Shown here piece after piece: positions 21,908 to 34,286 of a stretch of DNA of 64,000 nt. Source of the stretch: Bretschneidera sinensis. Its lineage: Eukaryota > Streptophyta > Magnoliopsida > Brassicales > Akaniaceae. Location: positions 61,210,638 to 61,274,637 of the forward strand of contig CM043699.1 in the NCBI GenBank assembly GCA_023935145.1, given 5' to 3'. Each line of letters opens with the position of its first letter. The stretch's first letter is position 1. Under the pieces are notes generated by a model that saw only the letters and a list, made by a program, of their open reading frames with translations, had not been told where the DNA came from and ran no database searches. The position numbers and the translations under genes were made by a program.

Positions 21908-23193
21908 AGTTTTAATTTGTGTGTGTTAGCTTTGGAGTTAATTTACATGTCAATGATATGAGTTTAATCGAGATAGCATATAGCGTTTAGAAGAAGTTAA
22001 ATCTTGCTTCGGTTTGAGAATAATCTTGAGTGTCGATCTTCATTTGGTTTGAGACTCTAGTAAGATTGCATGATGAGTCTAAAGCATTTAGAGAAGTTTT
22101 ATGTGCTACTGTTTTGTGAATATGTTTGTGGTCTCGACAGGCTCTAGAACTTATTTGATAATCACTTGAGGCGAAATCCTAGAATACACACTACTTAGGA
22201 TATGATGTAGGCCATCTTTGGACCTTTTGAGCCCTTCAACCTTACCCTTGTTATATTTATTACGAGTCCCCTGTTTAAGCATTTTTCTTAAAAAAAAAAA
22301 ATTGAGCCTTGTTTCTTTCGATAGCCCATTTACTTACCTTTATGAGCCAAAAAAGAAATATTTTATCCTTATTTTTCTCTTAAGAGAACTTAGTTATACA
22401 CATTTGTTGAGAAGCACTTAAGAGGAGTAAGGATGGAAATATGAAAAAAAAATATCACTACCATAACCCAAGTACATTAAAGAAGATAGGTTAGGTGTTG
22501 TGGAAAAGAGTAAAAAAATGAAAACGGAGGTGAATAGTTATGTGCTAAAAAATATATATATCAAGAAGAGAAATTTTGGCAAAGAAAAAAAATGGTGAAT
22601 TATTGAGAGAAATGCTTGAAAAATGGTTGAATGAGTTGGGTGTTGAAGTAAGGTTATCTAGTGCTTAAAGTGGTTGGGTTTAAATTAAGAGACTGAGTTC
22701 TTTTAGTTGTTTAATCCTTCTCATTCTTTCTTGACCTTTACCTTAGCCTAACGTTACAAGCCTATTAAAGACCTAGTGATCCGATGTAGTGTGATTTTTC
22801 TACAATTAGTGGAGAATGATTTGAAAAGTGAGCCTATAGAGTTTGATTTGTGATTGATGTCATGCAATTTAATATGTTTTTAGAGGCCTTGACTTGTATT
22901 CATGAATGTCGTGCATAAAATCATTTGGGTGTTTGGATTAATGGTTTGTGGTAAGATGGATGTTAAGAGTCGATAACGATTTTGAGGTTGATGTTTGGAT
23001 TGTTTTTGGACTTAGGTGGTATTTAATGATTTTATGTGTTGTGTGTTATGTGCAATTTTTGAGACAAAAAGTTGAATAAATCTTGGATTAATGCTAACAT
23101 TGCTTTATTTTGTTTTGATTTCTAATTTAGAATTCATCTCATATCTTTTTCGCTTGAATTGCTAGGGACTAGCAATAAGCTAGTTTGGGGTTA
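21432..23193 (+). other. A2 3' untranslated region with polypurine tracts
   Basis: No gene seen. Near 21750-21795 the block cacattgaggacaatgc followed by taagttgggggtggagg matches the Athila 3' regions at 5966 and 47290. The final tract TAGTTTGGGGTTA (23181-23193) directly precedes the LTR. Between these the sequence is AT-rich with scattered short open frames of no recognisable type. Confidence 0.75.
21841..21919. repeat. TA microsatellite flanked by direct repeats
   Basis: A run of about 13 TA units (21877-21902) is flanked by two copies of tgtagttttaatttgt (21841-21856 and 21904-21919). It may have arisen by slippage plus a local duplication, or mark a small lost insertion. Confidence 0.85.
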
Positions 23194-23485
23194 TGATGAG
23201 AGTCATAAAATACATCTTAATAGTATTTATTTGTTAGCATTTTAGGGTTGATTTAAGGCTGAATTACACATTTATGCCTTAATAATGCTAAAGTGTCATT
23301 CTTGGACCATTGATTGATTTTGATGCATTTTCAGGTATTTTGGGTTTAAAAGAGATGAAAAAGCTAACATTGCTTAAAGCACCAAGATCCTATGCATATC
23401 GGAGTGAAGGAGTGGTTTCGGAACAGTTCCATGTCGTGGCCCAAAAAAGTGTGCGCCGCGGCTACCAAAAACATTCAGAAGCTGG

Positions 23486-24212
23486 TGACATGGGTATGTC
23501 CAACCTAACATGGGTATGTCCAACCTAACATGGGCCTGCCCAACAAAAATCACATAATCTATTGTCAACTAAGCAAGGTGCAAGGTCCAAGCCCAAAGTG
23601 GAAGAAGATTCGGATGGAACAGCCTACTGGATTTAGGCCCATCATAACAGGCCCAAACGATATCCTTTTTGGAACTTTCTTAAGTCCAAATTGAAGTTCA
23701 AGATGTCATCTTTCCAACCCAACAAGTTTCAACCCATTTGGAGATGCGTGCAAGAAGATATGACCATTTGAATTCTGGTCATTGGGTCTTCTTGAAATTT
23801 CGGAATTGTGTTCCTCTTTCTTACTTTTGGCCCATTCCTTGATTCCTTGCATGTTTTAGGGATTGTTTCCTTTCATGTTTTATGCCTTGTTTTCTTGCTT
23901 ATCCTAAGCTTAGAGGGTTGTTCTAAGCTCTATAAATACTTGTGTTTGTAAGTTGAAAATCAGACTTGAGTTTATAAATTGAAATCAGCCTTTGGCTTTT
24001 GACAAGAGAGTTTTCTCCTTCTTGTAATTCTGCATCTCTTTTGTATAATCCTTAGAGTGGTGAATTCCTATAGTTCTGTATCACTTGTGTTAATCCCTTG
24101 AGTGGTGATATTCTATATCCCTTTGGTGTTATCTATTGGGTGGTGAACTCCTATCTTTCATTTCATTGTTTGTTTGTTTAGTTTTCTTCAATTCTATTTA
24201 AATCCGGTATCA
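23486..24212 (+). repeat. 5' LTR of the chromovirus
   Basis: Begins TGACATGGGTATG and ends CCGGTATCA, 727 bp. The TATAAATA box is at 23931. It has one more copy of a 24-bp repeat (catgggtatgtccaacctaa) at its start than the 706-bp 3' LTR. The primer-binding site TGGTATCAGAGC follows at 24216-24227. Confidence 0.92.
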
Positions 24213-24275
24213 AATTGGTATCAGAGCTTTGGTTTCTCAAGTGTGATATCTAACACCTTGATTTCCATAGTTCTT
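24213..24275 (+). promoter_or_regulatory. Chromovirus primer-binding site and start of leader
   Basis: TGGTATCAGAGC at 24216-24227 is a perfect 12-base complement of the initiator tRNA-Met 3' end. The leader runs on for some 48 bases before the LINE; the last 18 bases (24258-24275) are the left target duplication of the LINE. Confidence 0.92.
24258..24275. repeat. 18-bp target-site duplication of the LINE
   Basis: ttgatttccatagttctt at 24258-24275 is repeated exactly at 29927-29944. Such long direct repeats are made by target-primed reverse transcription, which supports both element borders. The left copy is followed by a short T run, the complement of the LINE's poly(A) tail. Confidence 0.95.
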
Positions 24276-24655
24276 TTTTTTCGATATGTAAATAAACATG
24301 TATTAATTGATCAAAAATGTACAAAAAGCACTGGGCATACCCAGGAGATATACAAATGAGGCATATACAACAAAAGAAGAGGTTAATACAAAGCCTAAAG
24401 AACTAATCAAGAAATCCCAAACATGGGATCAACAAAGGATCTAGCTGACCTAACATGCAGCCCTCACAAAAACAACCAACCAAAAACTTACATGGGAGCT
24501 GGGCATACCCAGGAAATAACCAATAAGCAAAGTAGTAAGGAGAAGCCAAACTGAGCAATACAAACCAGGGCATACCCTGGGAAATACAAGGGAAACAAAA
24601 CAAGAAGAACAACCAAGCACCAAACATAAGGAGCAAGGAACCTTCTGGGCAGAAT

Positions 24656-27600
24656 CTAGAGTAGAAGCCTGTGCTCAGGGCAAGCAGCATAGACAATTCT
24701 GTAGATACCAGTCTGGATCTTCTTCACTATGCTGGCAGGTGTGACAGGGGCCTTGTCAAAAATCTTGGCATTTCTGGCAAGCCAAATGTTGTAGACTGTG
24801 CTAGCAAGGGCTGACTTCCTTGCCACTGCAGGGGGGTAGTACCTTTCACTTTGAGAGTCCATCTAATGGCACTCTCAATTGTTATCATTTGCCTCCTATT
24901 GCCTAGCCATTTGATGATGGATCAGGAGAAGAAGAGGTGCTCCTTGTTCTCTTTCTGGTCAGAGCATAAAGGGCACAACTTGTCATTACCTTCAAGATGA
25001 AGCTTGTCTTTGGTGAGAAGCCTGTTCTTTATTGCCAGCCAAAGAATGAATGATTGTTTGTGAGGGCAGAGCCCATTCCAAACCATGGAAGCCCATCCGA
25101 CCTCATTGCCTTTTTGTCTCATTGCATTGTACACTTTCTTAATGCTCAACTCATCATTCTGCTTCCATTCCATCAGCTTATTGGTAGCTTACAGGCCACA
25201 AGGAGGCTGTCCAGCTACCTCATCTCAGATTTCCAGAATCCTCTTCCAAAGAGGGGAGTCACCTTTGCATGCCTTGACTTCCCATATGGATTTGTTCATA
25301 AGGTAGTAATGCTGGACTCATTGGATCTATAGGGAGTCTTTCTTCATATTGATGTTCCACAAGACTCTTGTAAGGAGAGCCTTGTTCCAGGATTTGAGCT
25401 CCACCAGACCAAGATCCCCTTCAAGCTTAGGTTTGCAAATGTCAGCCTAAGCAATAAGAGCTTTCCTCATGCCCCCATTTTTACCATTCCACAAAAAGGT
25501 TCTACAAAGCCTGACAATCTTCTCAAGTATGTTACCTGGGATGGGGAAGATTGCTAGCCAAAAGCACTCCACTCCTTGGAGCACTGACTTGATAAGTTCA
25601 GTTCTCCCAGCATAAGATAGAGAGGAGCCAGCCCATGCACTAATGTAGCCTGAAATTTTCTAAATGAGAGGGGCATAGTGGGTAGCAATTAGCCTTGCAG
25701 AGGCAAGAGGGACCCCAAGGTACTTGAAAGGGAGACATCCATCCTCTATTCCAGTGCATCTTCTAATTTCCATTAGCTCATCAGGCTTAACACCAGCATG
25801 AAAGATGTTGGATTTTGCAAGGATAGCCTTTAGCCCTGTACACTCACTGAAGGTGCTGACACACTCCATTAGCATCCCCACTGATTTTGCCTCCCCCCTA
25901 GCAAATAAGATCAGATCATCAGCAAAGGCCAGGTGGGTGATCTTGAGTTTGTCACACTTGAGGTGGAATCTAAGACCATCTTCCTCTTTCAACCTCTTGA
26001 GAAGCGTTGATAGGTATTCCATACATAAAACAAATAAGTAGGGAGATATTGGATCTCCTTGTCTCAAACCCCTTCTGCCTTTGAAGAAACCATGCAGGCT
26101 ACCATTAATTGATAAGGAATATGTTGTAGAAGAAACACATTCCACAATCTAGTCTATAAACTTTGCAGGGAACTCTAGCCCCTCAAGCAGCCTGTTAAGA
26201 AACTCCCATTCCACAGTATCATAAGCTTTCCTGAGGTCTATCTTGATCATGCACCTAGGAGGGATCCTCTTTCTACAATACTTTCTAAGAAGCTCCTGAA
26301 CCAGGTATATGTTTTCAGCCATACTTCTAGACTTTATGAATGCAGCCTGTGCAGGGTTGACAATGAGATTCAAGTAGGGAGCTAATCTTGAAGCAATAAT
26401 CTTAGAGATAACCTTGTAGATCACATTACAACAGGCAATTGGCCTGAAGTCCTCAACTCTAGAGGCATGCTTGCCTTTGGGAATCAGGACTAGGGAGGAG
26501 TGATTAATCTGCTTTAGAAGTTTCCCACTCAAGAAGAACTCTTGAACAGCCTCAATAATCTCAAAGTGGATAACCTCCCAAGCTTTCTTGAAGAATTTAG
26601 ATGAGAACCCATCTGGTCCAGGGGACTTATCCTCCCCTATACTCCACAAATCAGCCTTGATCTCTTCCTTAGTTACATTCTTGACCAACTCTTCAGCTTG
26701 TCTCTCTTGAAGGACAGGCCCCTCTCTAATAACATCCATATCAATAGGGTTACATCTTCCAGAGGAACCTAAAAGCTCCTTGTAGTAGTTGGAGAATTCC
26801 TGAACCACTTTAGCTTCAGAATTAGTTTGGCAACCATTTGAATTTCTTATAGTAGCAATATGATTCTTTGTAGATTTCCTCTTAACCAGGGCATGGAAGA
26901 GCTTGGTCCTCCTATCACTATTGAGTAGGTACTTGCATTTAGCTTGCTAGGACAGGAAGTTTCTCTCAGCCTCTGCAAGCTGGAAATCTTTCAACTTAGC
27001 ATTTGCCACCCTCACTTGTAAGTCACCATCATTTGGGTTGTCATGAAGTTCTTGCTGCATGCCAGCCAGCTTGGTAGCAGCCTCCAAGGCTCTCTCAGAG
27101 ATATGACTGAAGTGCTTCTTATTGAGGTCCTTGAGATGGGGTTTGAGGCCTTTCAAAAGTTTACATAAGATGAACTGTTTAGTGCCCCTCACAGGGTAGC
27201 CCCAATGAGTGCTAATGAGGTCCATGAATATCTCATGATCAGCCCATATGTTGAAAAACTTGAAAGATCTCCTACCCCCCCCAACCTCATCCATCAAGCT
27301 GACTATACAGGGAGAATGGTCAGAGAGGCACCCAGCAAGCAGAAACAAAGCTTGAGCTCTCATCCCCTTTTGGAACCACACATTGTTTACCATTACTCTA
27401 TCCAACTTGCACCACACTTTGTTGTTGGACCAAGTGAAGAAGCAACCACTTGCATTTACATCAGACAGGCCAGTTTCCCTACAACAAAATGAGGGGTCTC
27501 TAATTTCATAATCTGTTACAGGCAGCCCATTAGTTTTCTCATCAATAGCAAACACATTATTAAAATCACCCAAGACAAGCCAAGGGGAAGACAAATCATA

Positions 27601-27984
27601 ACAAAAATTACATAAGTTGTCCCATAAGAGCCTCCTTGTTACAATGGAGTTGAACCCATACACAAAACTAATCACAAAATTACATGAAGAGATTAAACAA
27701 GTCACATTACAATGGATAACTTGGGGGGAAGAATCAATAATAGATACACTGACCTTGGAAGGGTTCCAAAGAAGCAAAATTCTGCCTGAAGAGTGAGTGG
27801 AGAAGTTGTTTGCCTGGCTCCACCCATTAAATTTGTTACCCATGATCTTTAGCAGCTTAGTCTCATCAAGTTTACTTTCCAAAATCCCCATTACATCAAT
27901 CTTGTGCTTCTTCATGAGGTTTAGCACCCCATTGTGCTTCAGGGGCTTGTGAAAGCCCCTGATGTTCCAGCAAGCAACTATCAT
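24656..27984 (-). pseudogene. LINE ORF2: endonuclease and reverse transcriptase
   Basis: Starts MIVACWNIRGFHKPLK at 27984. The endonuclease has NIRG, the catalytic E in ILESK, LVLGDFNNV and SDHSP, all key residues of the APE-like fold. RT (26808-25660) has PGPDGFSSKFFK, IDLRKAYDTVEW, RRGLRQGDPISPYLF and the catalytic FADDLILF. A zinc-binding RT domain (WNGLCPHKQSFILWLAIKN with CPLC) is at 25173-24922. One frame holds from 27984 to 24922, broken by stops at 26947, 26146, 25660, near 25449 and further on; a frameshift lies between 24922 and 24862. The enzyme nicks target DNA and copies LINE RNA there. Confidence 0.93.
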
Positions 27985-28039
27985 TTGAGAGGTGGGGAGG
28001 TAAACCCTCCCTTCCTGGATAGATGTGCTTCTTTTTGGC

Positions 28040-29926
28040 CTATTCTGCCTTTCTTTCTCTTGACTGCTTGAAAACCATCACCTCCTTGAACCCCAGCCCC
28101 TTGTCTCTTTCACTACTGCCTTGGACCATCCCAGATTTTTTCTTTGGATCCATGTTGGGAGGGTCAGGAAGGTTGCAAGATTTGAGACTAGGCACCACTG
28201 GAGGGTTAGCATCCTGGACCTCCTCCCCTCTTGAGACATTGGGGCTTTGATCTTCTAAGTTAACCCCATTCTCTTCTTGGCCATATACTCTAGGCTCATG
28301 GTTGGGACCATCCTTTTCAAGCTCTTCCAATCTTTCCCTTTCTCTACTAGGCTCCACAGCCTGGTCACTAGCCTCTTTGGCTATATCACCCTTAGCCTTG
28401 GAACCTTCCTTCCTAGCAGGCTCTTTCCCTTTCTCATTTGGCTTTCTACCCCTTTCAAGGTTGGCATTCTGACTGCAAGAGTGGAGGTCATGCCCTACAA
28501 CCTTACACTTTGAACAATATCTAGGGAGGTTTTCATAGGAGATATTTTGTTCAAGTGAATCTCCATTGAGGAGGGTCAATGGAACAGAGAATTGTATATT
28601 CTTGGCTACATCCATTTCAACCAGCAATCTAGCATATGATATTCTCTCTTTAGTCCTTGTGAATTGGTCAGCATATAGGGGCTTCCCAATTAAGGTACCA
28701 ATCTTACTAAGGCAGCTAGCTGACCAAAGCTCAAGGGGCAAGCCCTTTAGTTGAATCCAAATAGGAATGGTGGTGATTTCCTCATTTCCAAACTTGAACA
28801 TATTAGGTATTGACTTTAAGAGTAAAGGCCTACCATACACATGGTATGAGCCTTCTTGCAGCACTTTTAAACTAGCATCTTCATTATCAAATTTAAATAC
28901 TATCCAACCATTTTCATGGAACTGGGTGGAGACCCTTACCTTCTAGGAGTCAGTGAGCAGTTTGAGGGCAGCCCTCCCTGGAAACCTCCCTGCAAAGTAT
29001 CCCACCAAGCAGAAAGGTTGTTCATCAAACACTTCAAGCATGTCTTCCTGAGTGACTCTGACTATTCCTCCCTTACTGGCTATGAAGGAGAGCTGGAGAC
29101 CCTTACTTTGAATCCTATTCTCTGTGAAGAGGCTGACCCAAGGAGCTTTCTTGGCCTCTTCAACATTAATAGGCCTCTTGCCCATAGACTTGGAGTTATG
29201 CTGTGCTCCTACAGAACCTGGAGCAGGGGAGGCTGCATTGTCCCTTGAGTCAGCTTGAAGGCTCACATTCTTCAAGGGTGAGTGAGGTCTAGACTCACTG
29301 CATTCCTCTTCCCTTCCATGCCTTGCAGCAGGCTTTCTACCATGAACAGTTCCATGAACAGTGGCTTCACAGCTTGCATCATCTTCCTCACTGGAAGAAT
29401 ATGACTCCATTTGACAAGAGCCTTCTACACTCTCCCCAGAGGAGCTTAGGTTCTTATCTTCAATGTCTAGGGACTCTTCTTGCAATGTTTGGCTAGCTGC
29501 ATTGCTTTACATTTGAGCTTTGGTACTGTTCACCTTTGAAGCTCTAGCAGAGTTTCCATTCTTGCCCGAGCTAGAAGCTTCCATTTGAGACCCTAAGGGT
29601 TGGGAATCCTTCTCTCCCAAGGAGCAGGAAGAGAATGCTGATCCTTTGGATGGTCCCTTGGCCCCATCCAAGCTTGCACTGCCTGCAACTTCTTCTCGCG
29701 ATAAAGTTACTGTAGCAACTTTGTTCTTGAAATGATTCTGGACATAATCCAGATCGTTTTGTTCCAGGACTGTTAGAGGAGGCTTCCTAGTAGATTTCTT
29801 CTTCCCTATGTTGAAGATGGCAGGAAGAATGACACAGAAAGAGGTGGAGAAGGAGGAGAGATGAACTGGAGACCATGGGCAGCACTGTTCACAGTTGAGA
29901 GCTTCTCTCTCTAGCTGCTCGGGTTT
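28040..29926 (-). pseudogene. LINE ORF1 (DUF4283 and CCHC-type zinc knuckle)
   Basis: One frame runs from the 5' border to 28040 with stops near 29505 and 28941. The middle region has a DUF4283-like segment (KGGIVRVTQEDMLEVF near 29070; GRPLLLKSIPNMFKF, IWIQLKGLPLELWS near 28830-28740), then a zinc knuckle YCSKCKVVGHDLHSC near 28520, followed by a long charged, low-complexity tail. This is the RNA-binding protein of plant LINEs. No methionine is obvious near the LINE 5' end; an upstream one at 29977 lies in chromovirus DNA and is fortuitous, so the true start is uncertain. Confidence 0.87.
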
Positions 29927-29950
29927 TTGATTTCCATAGTTCTTGTTATT

Positions 29951-31430
29951 ATGGCTGGTCGTGGTTGTCGTGGTCAAGCTATTCCAATAGCAGCTCTAGA
30001 AGAACCACCGCAAGGAGACCCACGAGATATTGAGATGGAAGCCTTGAGGAGATAAGTGCAATAACTCGAACAATGCCTAGAGCGTTATGAAACTTTTGAA
30101 CATGGTGCTCCTCATCATGGCTCAGATGTTGAAGTTTCCTGCAATGATGGAGACGAAGTTAATCCTTTTCACCAAGCTCGTAGTCACGCCTCAAATGACA
30201 GCACGCCACCTCACCCCCGTGAGTTAAGAAATCATGTTTTCCAATGTGATTATGACGTCAAGGTGGACATTCCAGAATTTGAAGGAAGAATGCAACCCAA
30301 TGAATTCATTGATTAGCTTAACACCATTGAGCGGATCTTTGATTACAAAGATGTTGCATATCATAAGAAGGTGAAGCTTGTTGCCATCAAGCTACGAAAA
30401 CATGCTTCTATTTGGTGGGAACACCTTAAGAGGCAGCGAGAACATGAAAGGAAGAGTTGCATTGTGACGTGGGCAAAGATGAAGAAGGCTCTTAAGAAGA
30501 AGTATTTGCTAGATCATTATAGGCAAGATGCTTTTCTTAAGTTCCACAACTTTCAACAAAATGATCTCTCCATGGAAGAATATACAGCAGAGTTCGATTA
30601 TTCTATGATGCGTTGTGACATCATAGAGCCTGAAGAACAAATGGTAGCTCACTACCTTGGAGGGTTACGTCGTGAAATTAGTAATGTTATACAATTACAA
30701 CCTTACTGGACCTACAATGATGTTTTCAAGCTAGCACTAAAGGTAAAGAAACAATTAATAGATGGGCGTAAGAACACCTATCGGCCTTTCAATCGCGATG
30801 GAATCACAAACTGGGGGAGTAGTTCTACTTTTAAGGCTGCTCCATCAACCAAAAACTGCAGCTGTCAAACCACCCACAAAGAATGAAGCTCCATCGCTTC
30901 AATAATTCTAATTCAAGTAGAAAATGCTTTAAACGTCATGGTTTTGGACATATTGCTTCTGATTGTCTAAATTGCAAGATAATCTCCATTGTTGAAGAAG
31001 AACTAGAAGATAATATTGAGGAGGAGCAAGTTGAGGACAAATCCGAAGAGGAGTTCACGTATGTGGATCAAGGAGAGTCTCTTGTTATTCGTAGACTATT
31101 GAAGTCAACTTATGTAGAAGATGATTGGCTTCGGAACAACATTTTTCACACCAAATGCACTTCCATTGGCAAAGTGTGTAATGTCATCATTGATGGGGGA
31201 AGTTGTGAGAATGTGGTGTCTACAACCATGGTGGAGAAGCTGAATCTAAAATAGAAGCTCATTCCCATCCTTACAAACTTCAATGGCTTCGAAAAAGCAA
31301 TGATATCCAGGTAACTAAGAAATGCTTAGTTCAATTTTCCATTGGAAAAAATTATGAAGATGAAGTTATGTGTGATGTTGTCCCTATGGATGCATGACAT
31401 ATACTACTTGGTAGGCCATGGCAGTATGAT
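29951..31430 (+). pseudogene. gag: Chromovirus Gag and protease
   Basis: Starts MAGRGCRGQAIPIAA at 29951, just past the LINE duplication; a stop follows near 30050. The Gag domain lies at 30371-30886, with LRKHASIWWEHL, KKALKKKYL and EEYTAEFDYSMMRCDI. The zinc knuckle near 30920 reads CFKRHGFGHIASDC, where the second cysteine of CX2CX4HX4C is arginine. The protease active site IIDGGSCENVVST is at 31192-31230 and the LLGRPWQYD block near 31410, separated by a stop at 31252. Frame changes occur at about 30880. These are the structural protein and the maturation protease. Confidence 0.87.
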
Positions 31431-31613
31431 AAGAAAACTGTCCATGATGGTCTCAAAAACAACTATTCTTTTGTAAAGAATGAAGTTAAAGTGACTTTAG
31501 CCCCATTGAAAATAGTATTCACTCCTAAACCTTCTAAAGGGTAGGGTTATAGTTTACTTTCTATAGGTAAAGTTGAGAAAACTTTAACTAAATGTTGGGA
31601 GGGGTACGCTCTT

Positions 31614-34286
31614 GTGGTTGTTGAAAAGAAAGACCCCATTGAGATTCCACTTGTAATACAACCACTTCTTAAGGAATTCCCTGATGTTATTCCTGAAGAA
31701 CTTCCACCGGGCCTTCCACCTATGAGGGGTATACAGCACCATATTGATCTTATTCCAGGTTCTGTTTTACCTAACAAAGCAGCTTATCAGATGAATCTAA
31801 GGGAGCATGATGAGTTACAAAGTTAAGTTGATAAGCTGATCTCCAAGGGCCTTATACAAGAAAGCATGAGTCCTTGCACCGTTCCAGCACTTCTTGTACC
31901 AAAGAAGGACGGTTCGTGGCGTATGTGCATTGATAGCAGGGCTATCAACAAAATCACCATCCGGTACCGCTTTTTCATCCAACAATTGGATGATCTCTTG
32001 GATCAACTTCATGGAGCCACAATCTTCTCAAACATTGATCTTCGCAGCGGATATCATCAGATTCGCATGAGAGATGGCGATGAATGGAAGACAACGTTCA
32101 AAACGAGAGATGGTCTTTATGAATGGATGGTCATGCCATTCGGACTATCTAATGCTCTGAGTACTTTTATACGCCTTATGAATCATATTTTTAAACCATT
32201 TATGGGTCAATTTGTTTTTGTTTACTTTGATGATATCTTAGTTTACAGCAAGTCTCAAGAGCAACATATGGAGCATCTTCATCAAGTTTTCCAAACCTTA
32301 CGGGAACAAAAGTTGTATGTCAACTTGAAAAAGTGTCATTTATTCTCCAATAGCCTTGTGTTCTTAGGCTATGTTGTTTGCAAAGAAAGAATCATGACGG
32401 ATCCGAGAAAGATAGAGGCAATCACCAACTGGTCTATTCCCAAGTCCCTTCACGGCATAAGAAGCTTTCATAGACTTGCATCATTCTATCGATGGCTCAT
32501 CAAAGGCTTTAGCACCATTATTGCTCCTATCACGAAATGCCTTAAAGAGGGAACATTCAAGTGGACGGAGGAAGCTCAAAAGAGCTTTGAACTTCTCAAA
32601 TAGAAGGTAACAGAGGCCCCAGTCCTTACACTTCCAAATTTCTCCAAAGTGTTCGAAGTTGATTGCGATGCCTCTAATTTAGGGGTCGGTGGTGTTCTCA
32701 ATCAAGAAGGTAAACCCATTGCCTTTTTTAGTGAAAATCTCAATGAATCTCGAAAGAAGTATTCAACATATGACAAAGAATTCTATACTCTTGTTCGTGC
32801 CTTGGGGCATTGGAGTCATTATCTACTCCATAAAGAGTTTATACTTCATTCTGATCATGAAGCTTTAAAGAACTTAAGCAGCCAACAAAAACTCAACAAG
32901 TAACATGCAAAGTGGAGTGAATTCTTGTAAGCTTATTCATTCTCCATCAAGCACAAGTCAGGTAAACTTAATCAAGTTGCTGACACCCTAAGTCAAAGAA
33001 ACTCTTTACTTAACACTGTGCAAGTGCAGGTTTTGGGTTTTGAAGTTGTCAAAGAACTTTATAAAGATGATCTTGATTTTGGCAATGCATGGAAGGAATC
33101 TTTTAATGGTCCTAACAACCATTTCTTGTTACAAGATGGTTTTCTCTTCAAAGGCAATCTTTTGTGCATTCCTCGATGTTCATTGAGGGAAGCCATTATC
33201 AAAGAAACCTATGGAGGAGGCCTTGCTGGTCATTTTGGTAGAGATAAAACTTTAACTCTTGTATAGGAACATTTTGTTTGGCCCAAAATGGTGAGAGATG
33301 TTGTGTGACATATGAAGCAATGTCAAATTTGCCACCTCGCAAAGAGTTGCAAGCAAAACACCGGGCTATACATCCAATTACCTGTTCCCAATGCCTCATG
33401 GGAGGACGTTAGTATTGATTTTGTTGTAGGTTTGCCAAGAACTCAACGAAATAAAGATTCCATTATGGTGGTGGTTGATCGATTCTCAAAGATGGCTCAT
33501 TTTGTTCTTTGCAACAAAACTCTTGATGCATCTCATGTTGCTGACTTATACCTCGGAGAAATAGTCAAACTTCATGGCATTCCTAAGACGATTACCTTTG
33601 ATCGTGATTCCAAGTTCGTCAAACATTTTTGGCATACTCTTTGGCGAAAGCTTGGCACTATCCTTCAATTCAGCTCCGCTTATCATCCACAAATAGACGG
33701 TCAAACTGAAGTTGTTAATTGGAGTTTGGGAAATCTTTTGAGAAGCTTTGTAGGAAGAACATCCGTCAATGGGATCCCCTCCTAGCTCAAGCTGAATTTT
33801 CCTATAATAGGTCTACTAGCCAAACCACTGGCTATAGCCCCTTTGAGGCTGTCTATGGTCTTAAACCTATTAGCCCTCTTGATTAGGCTCCACTGCCTAC
33901 TACTGCCCAATTTAGTGGAGATGCCGATGAACAAATGAAGGAGATCAAGAAGTTACATGAGTAGATTCGAGCTCATATGGAGAAGCAAAATGAAAAGTAT
34001 CGCAAACAAGCAAATAAACATAGAAAGCCTACAGCTTTCAAAGAAGGAGATCTAGTATGGATTCATCTTCGAAAGGAATGTTTTCCACAAAACAATGGTA
34101 TAAACTTCTGCCACGAGCTGATGGCCCATTTAAGGTACTTCAACGCATTGGAGAAAATGCTTACAAGATTGAACTCCCTGGAGATTATGGAGTATCTGCA
34201 ACTTTCAATGTGAGTGACTTATCTCCCTATGAAGTAAATGAAGAAATCGTGGACTTGAGGGCAAGTCCTCATCAACTGGGGGAGCC
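31614..34286 (+). pseudogene. pol: Chromovirus Pol: RT, RNase H, integrase
   Basis: RT (31866-32603) has [33 protein letters not shown] and the catalytic [11 protein letters not shown]. RNase H (32649-32903) has [30 protein letters not shown] and HSDHEALK. Integrase includes the zinc-binding region near 33220-33340 and a core at 33400-33720 with SIDFVVGLP, ITFDRDSKFV and the glutamate in DGQTEVVN. Downstream, in shifted frames, are KVLQRIGENAYKIELPG and ATFNVSDLSPYE, the C-terminal domain ending near 34280. Nonsense codons at 31826, 32603, 32903, 33266, 33308 and 33785 and frameshifts after 33785 inactivate it. Confidence 0.93.

Larger units (their letters stand above)
24276..29926 (-). mobile_element. 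Full-length-looking LINE (non-LTR retrotransposon)
   Basis: About 5.65 kb on the minus strand: ORF1 (29926-28040), ORF2 (27984-24656) and a short A-tail at about 24281-24274. An 18-bp perfect target duplication brackets it. Both ORFs keep a single frame over nearly their full length and are closed by scattered nonsense codons, several where Trp or Gln is expected. It is inserted in the leader of the chromovirus, between primer site and gag, in antisense orientation. It is among the best-preserved elements here and therefore probably one of the latest insertions in this part. Confidence 0.92.

Noticed and set aside
27205..27492. Plus-strand open frames through the LINE and copia pol regions
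   Set aside because: They are shadows of the minus-strand coding frames and show no domain of their own.
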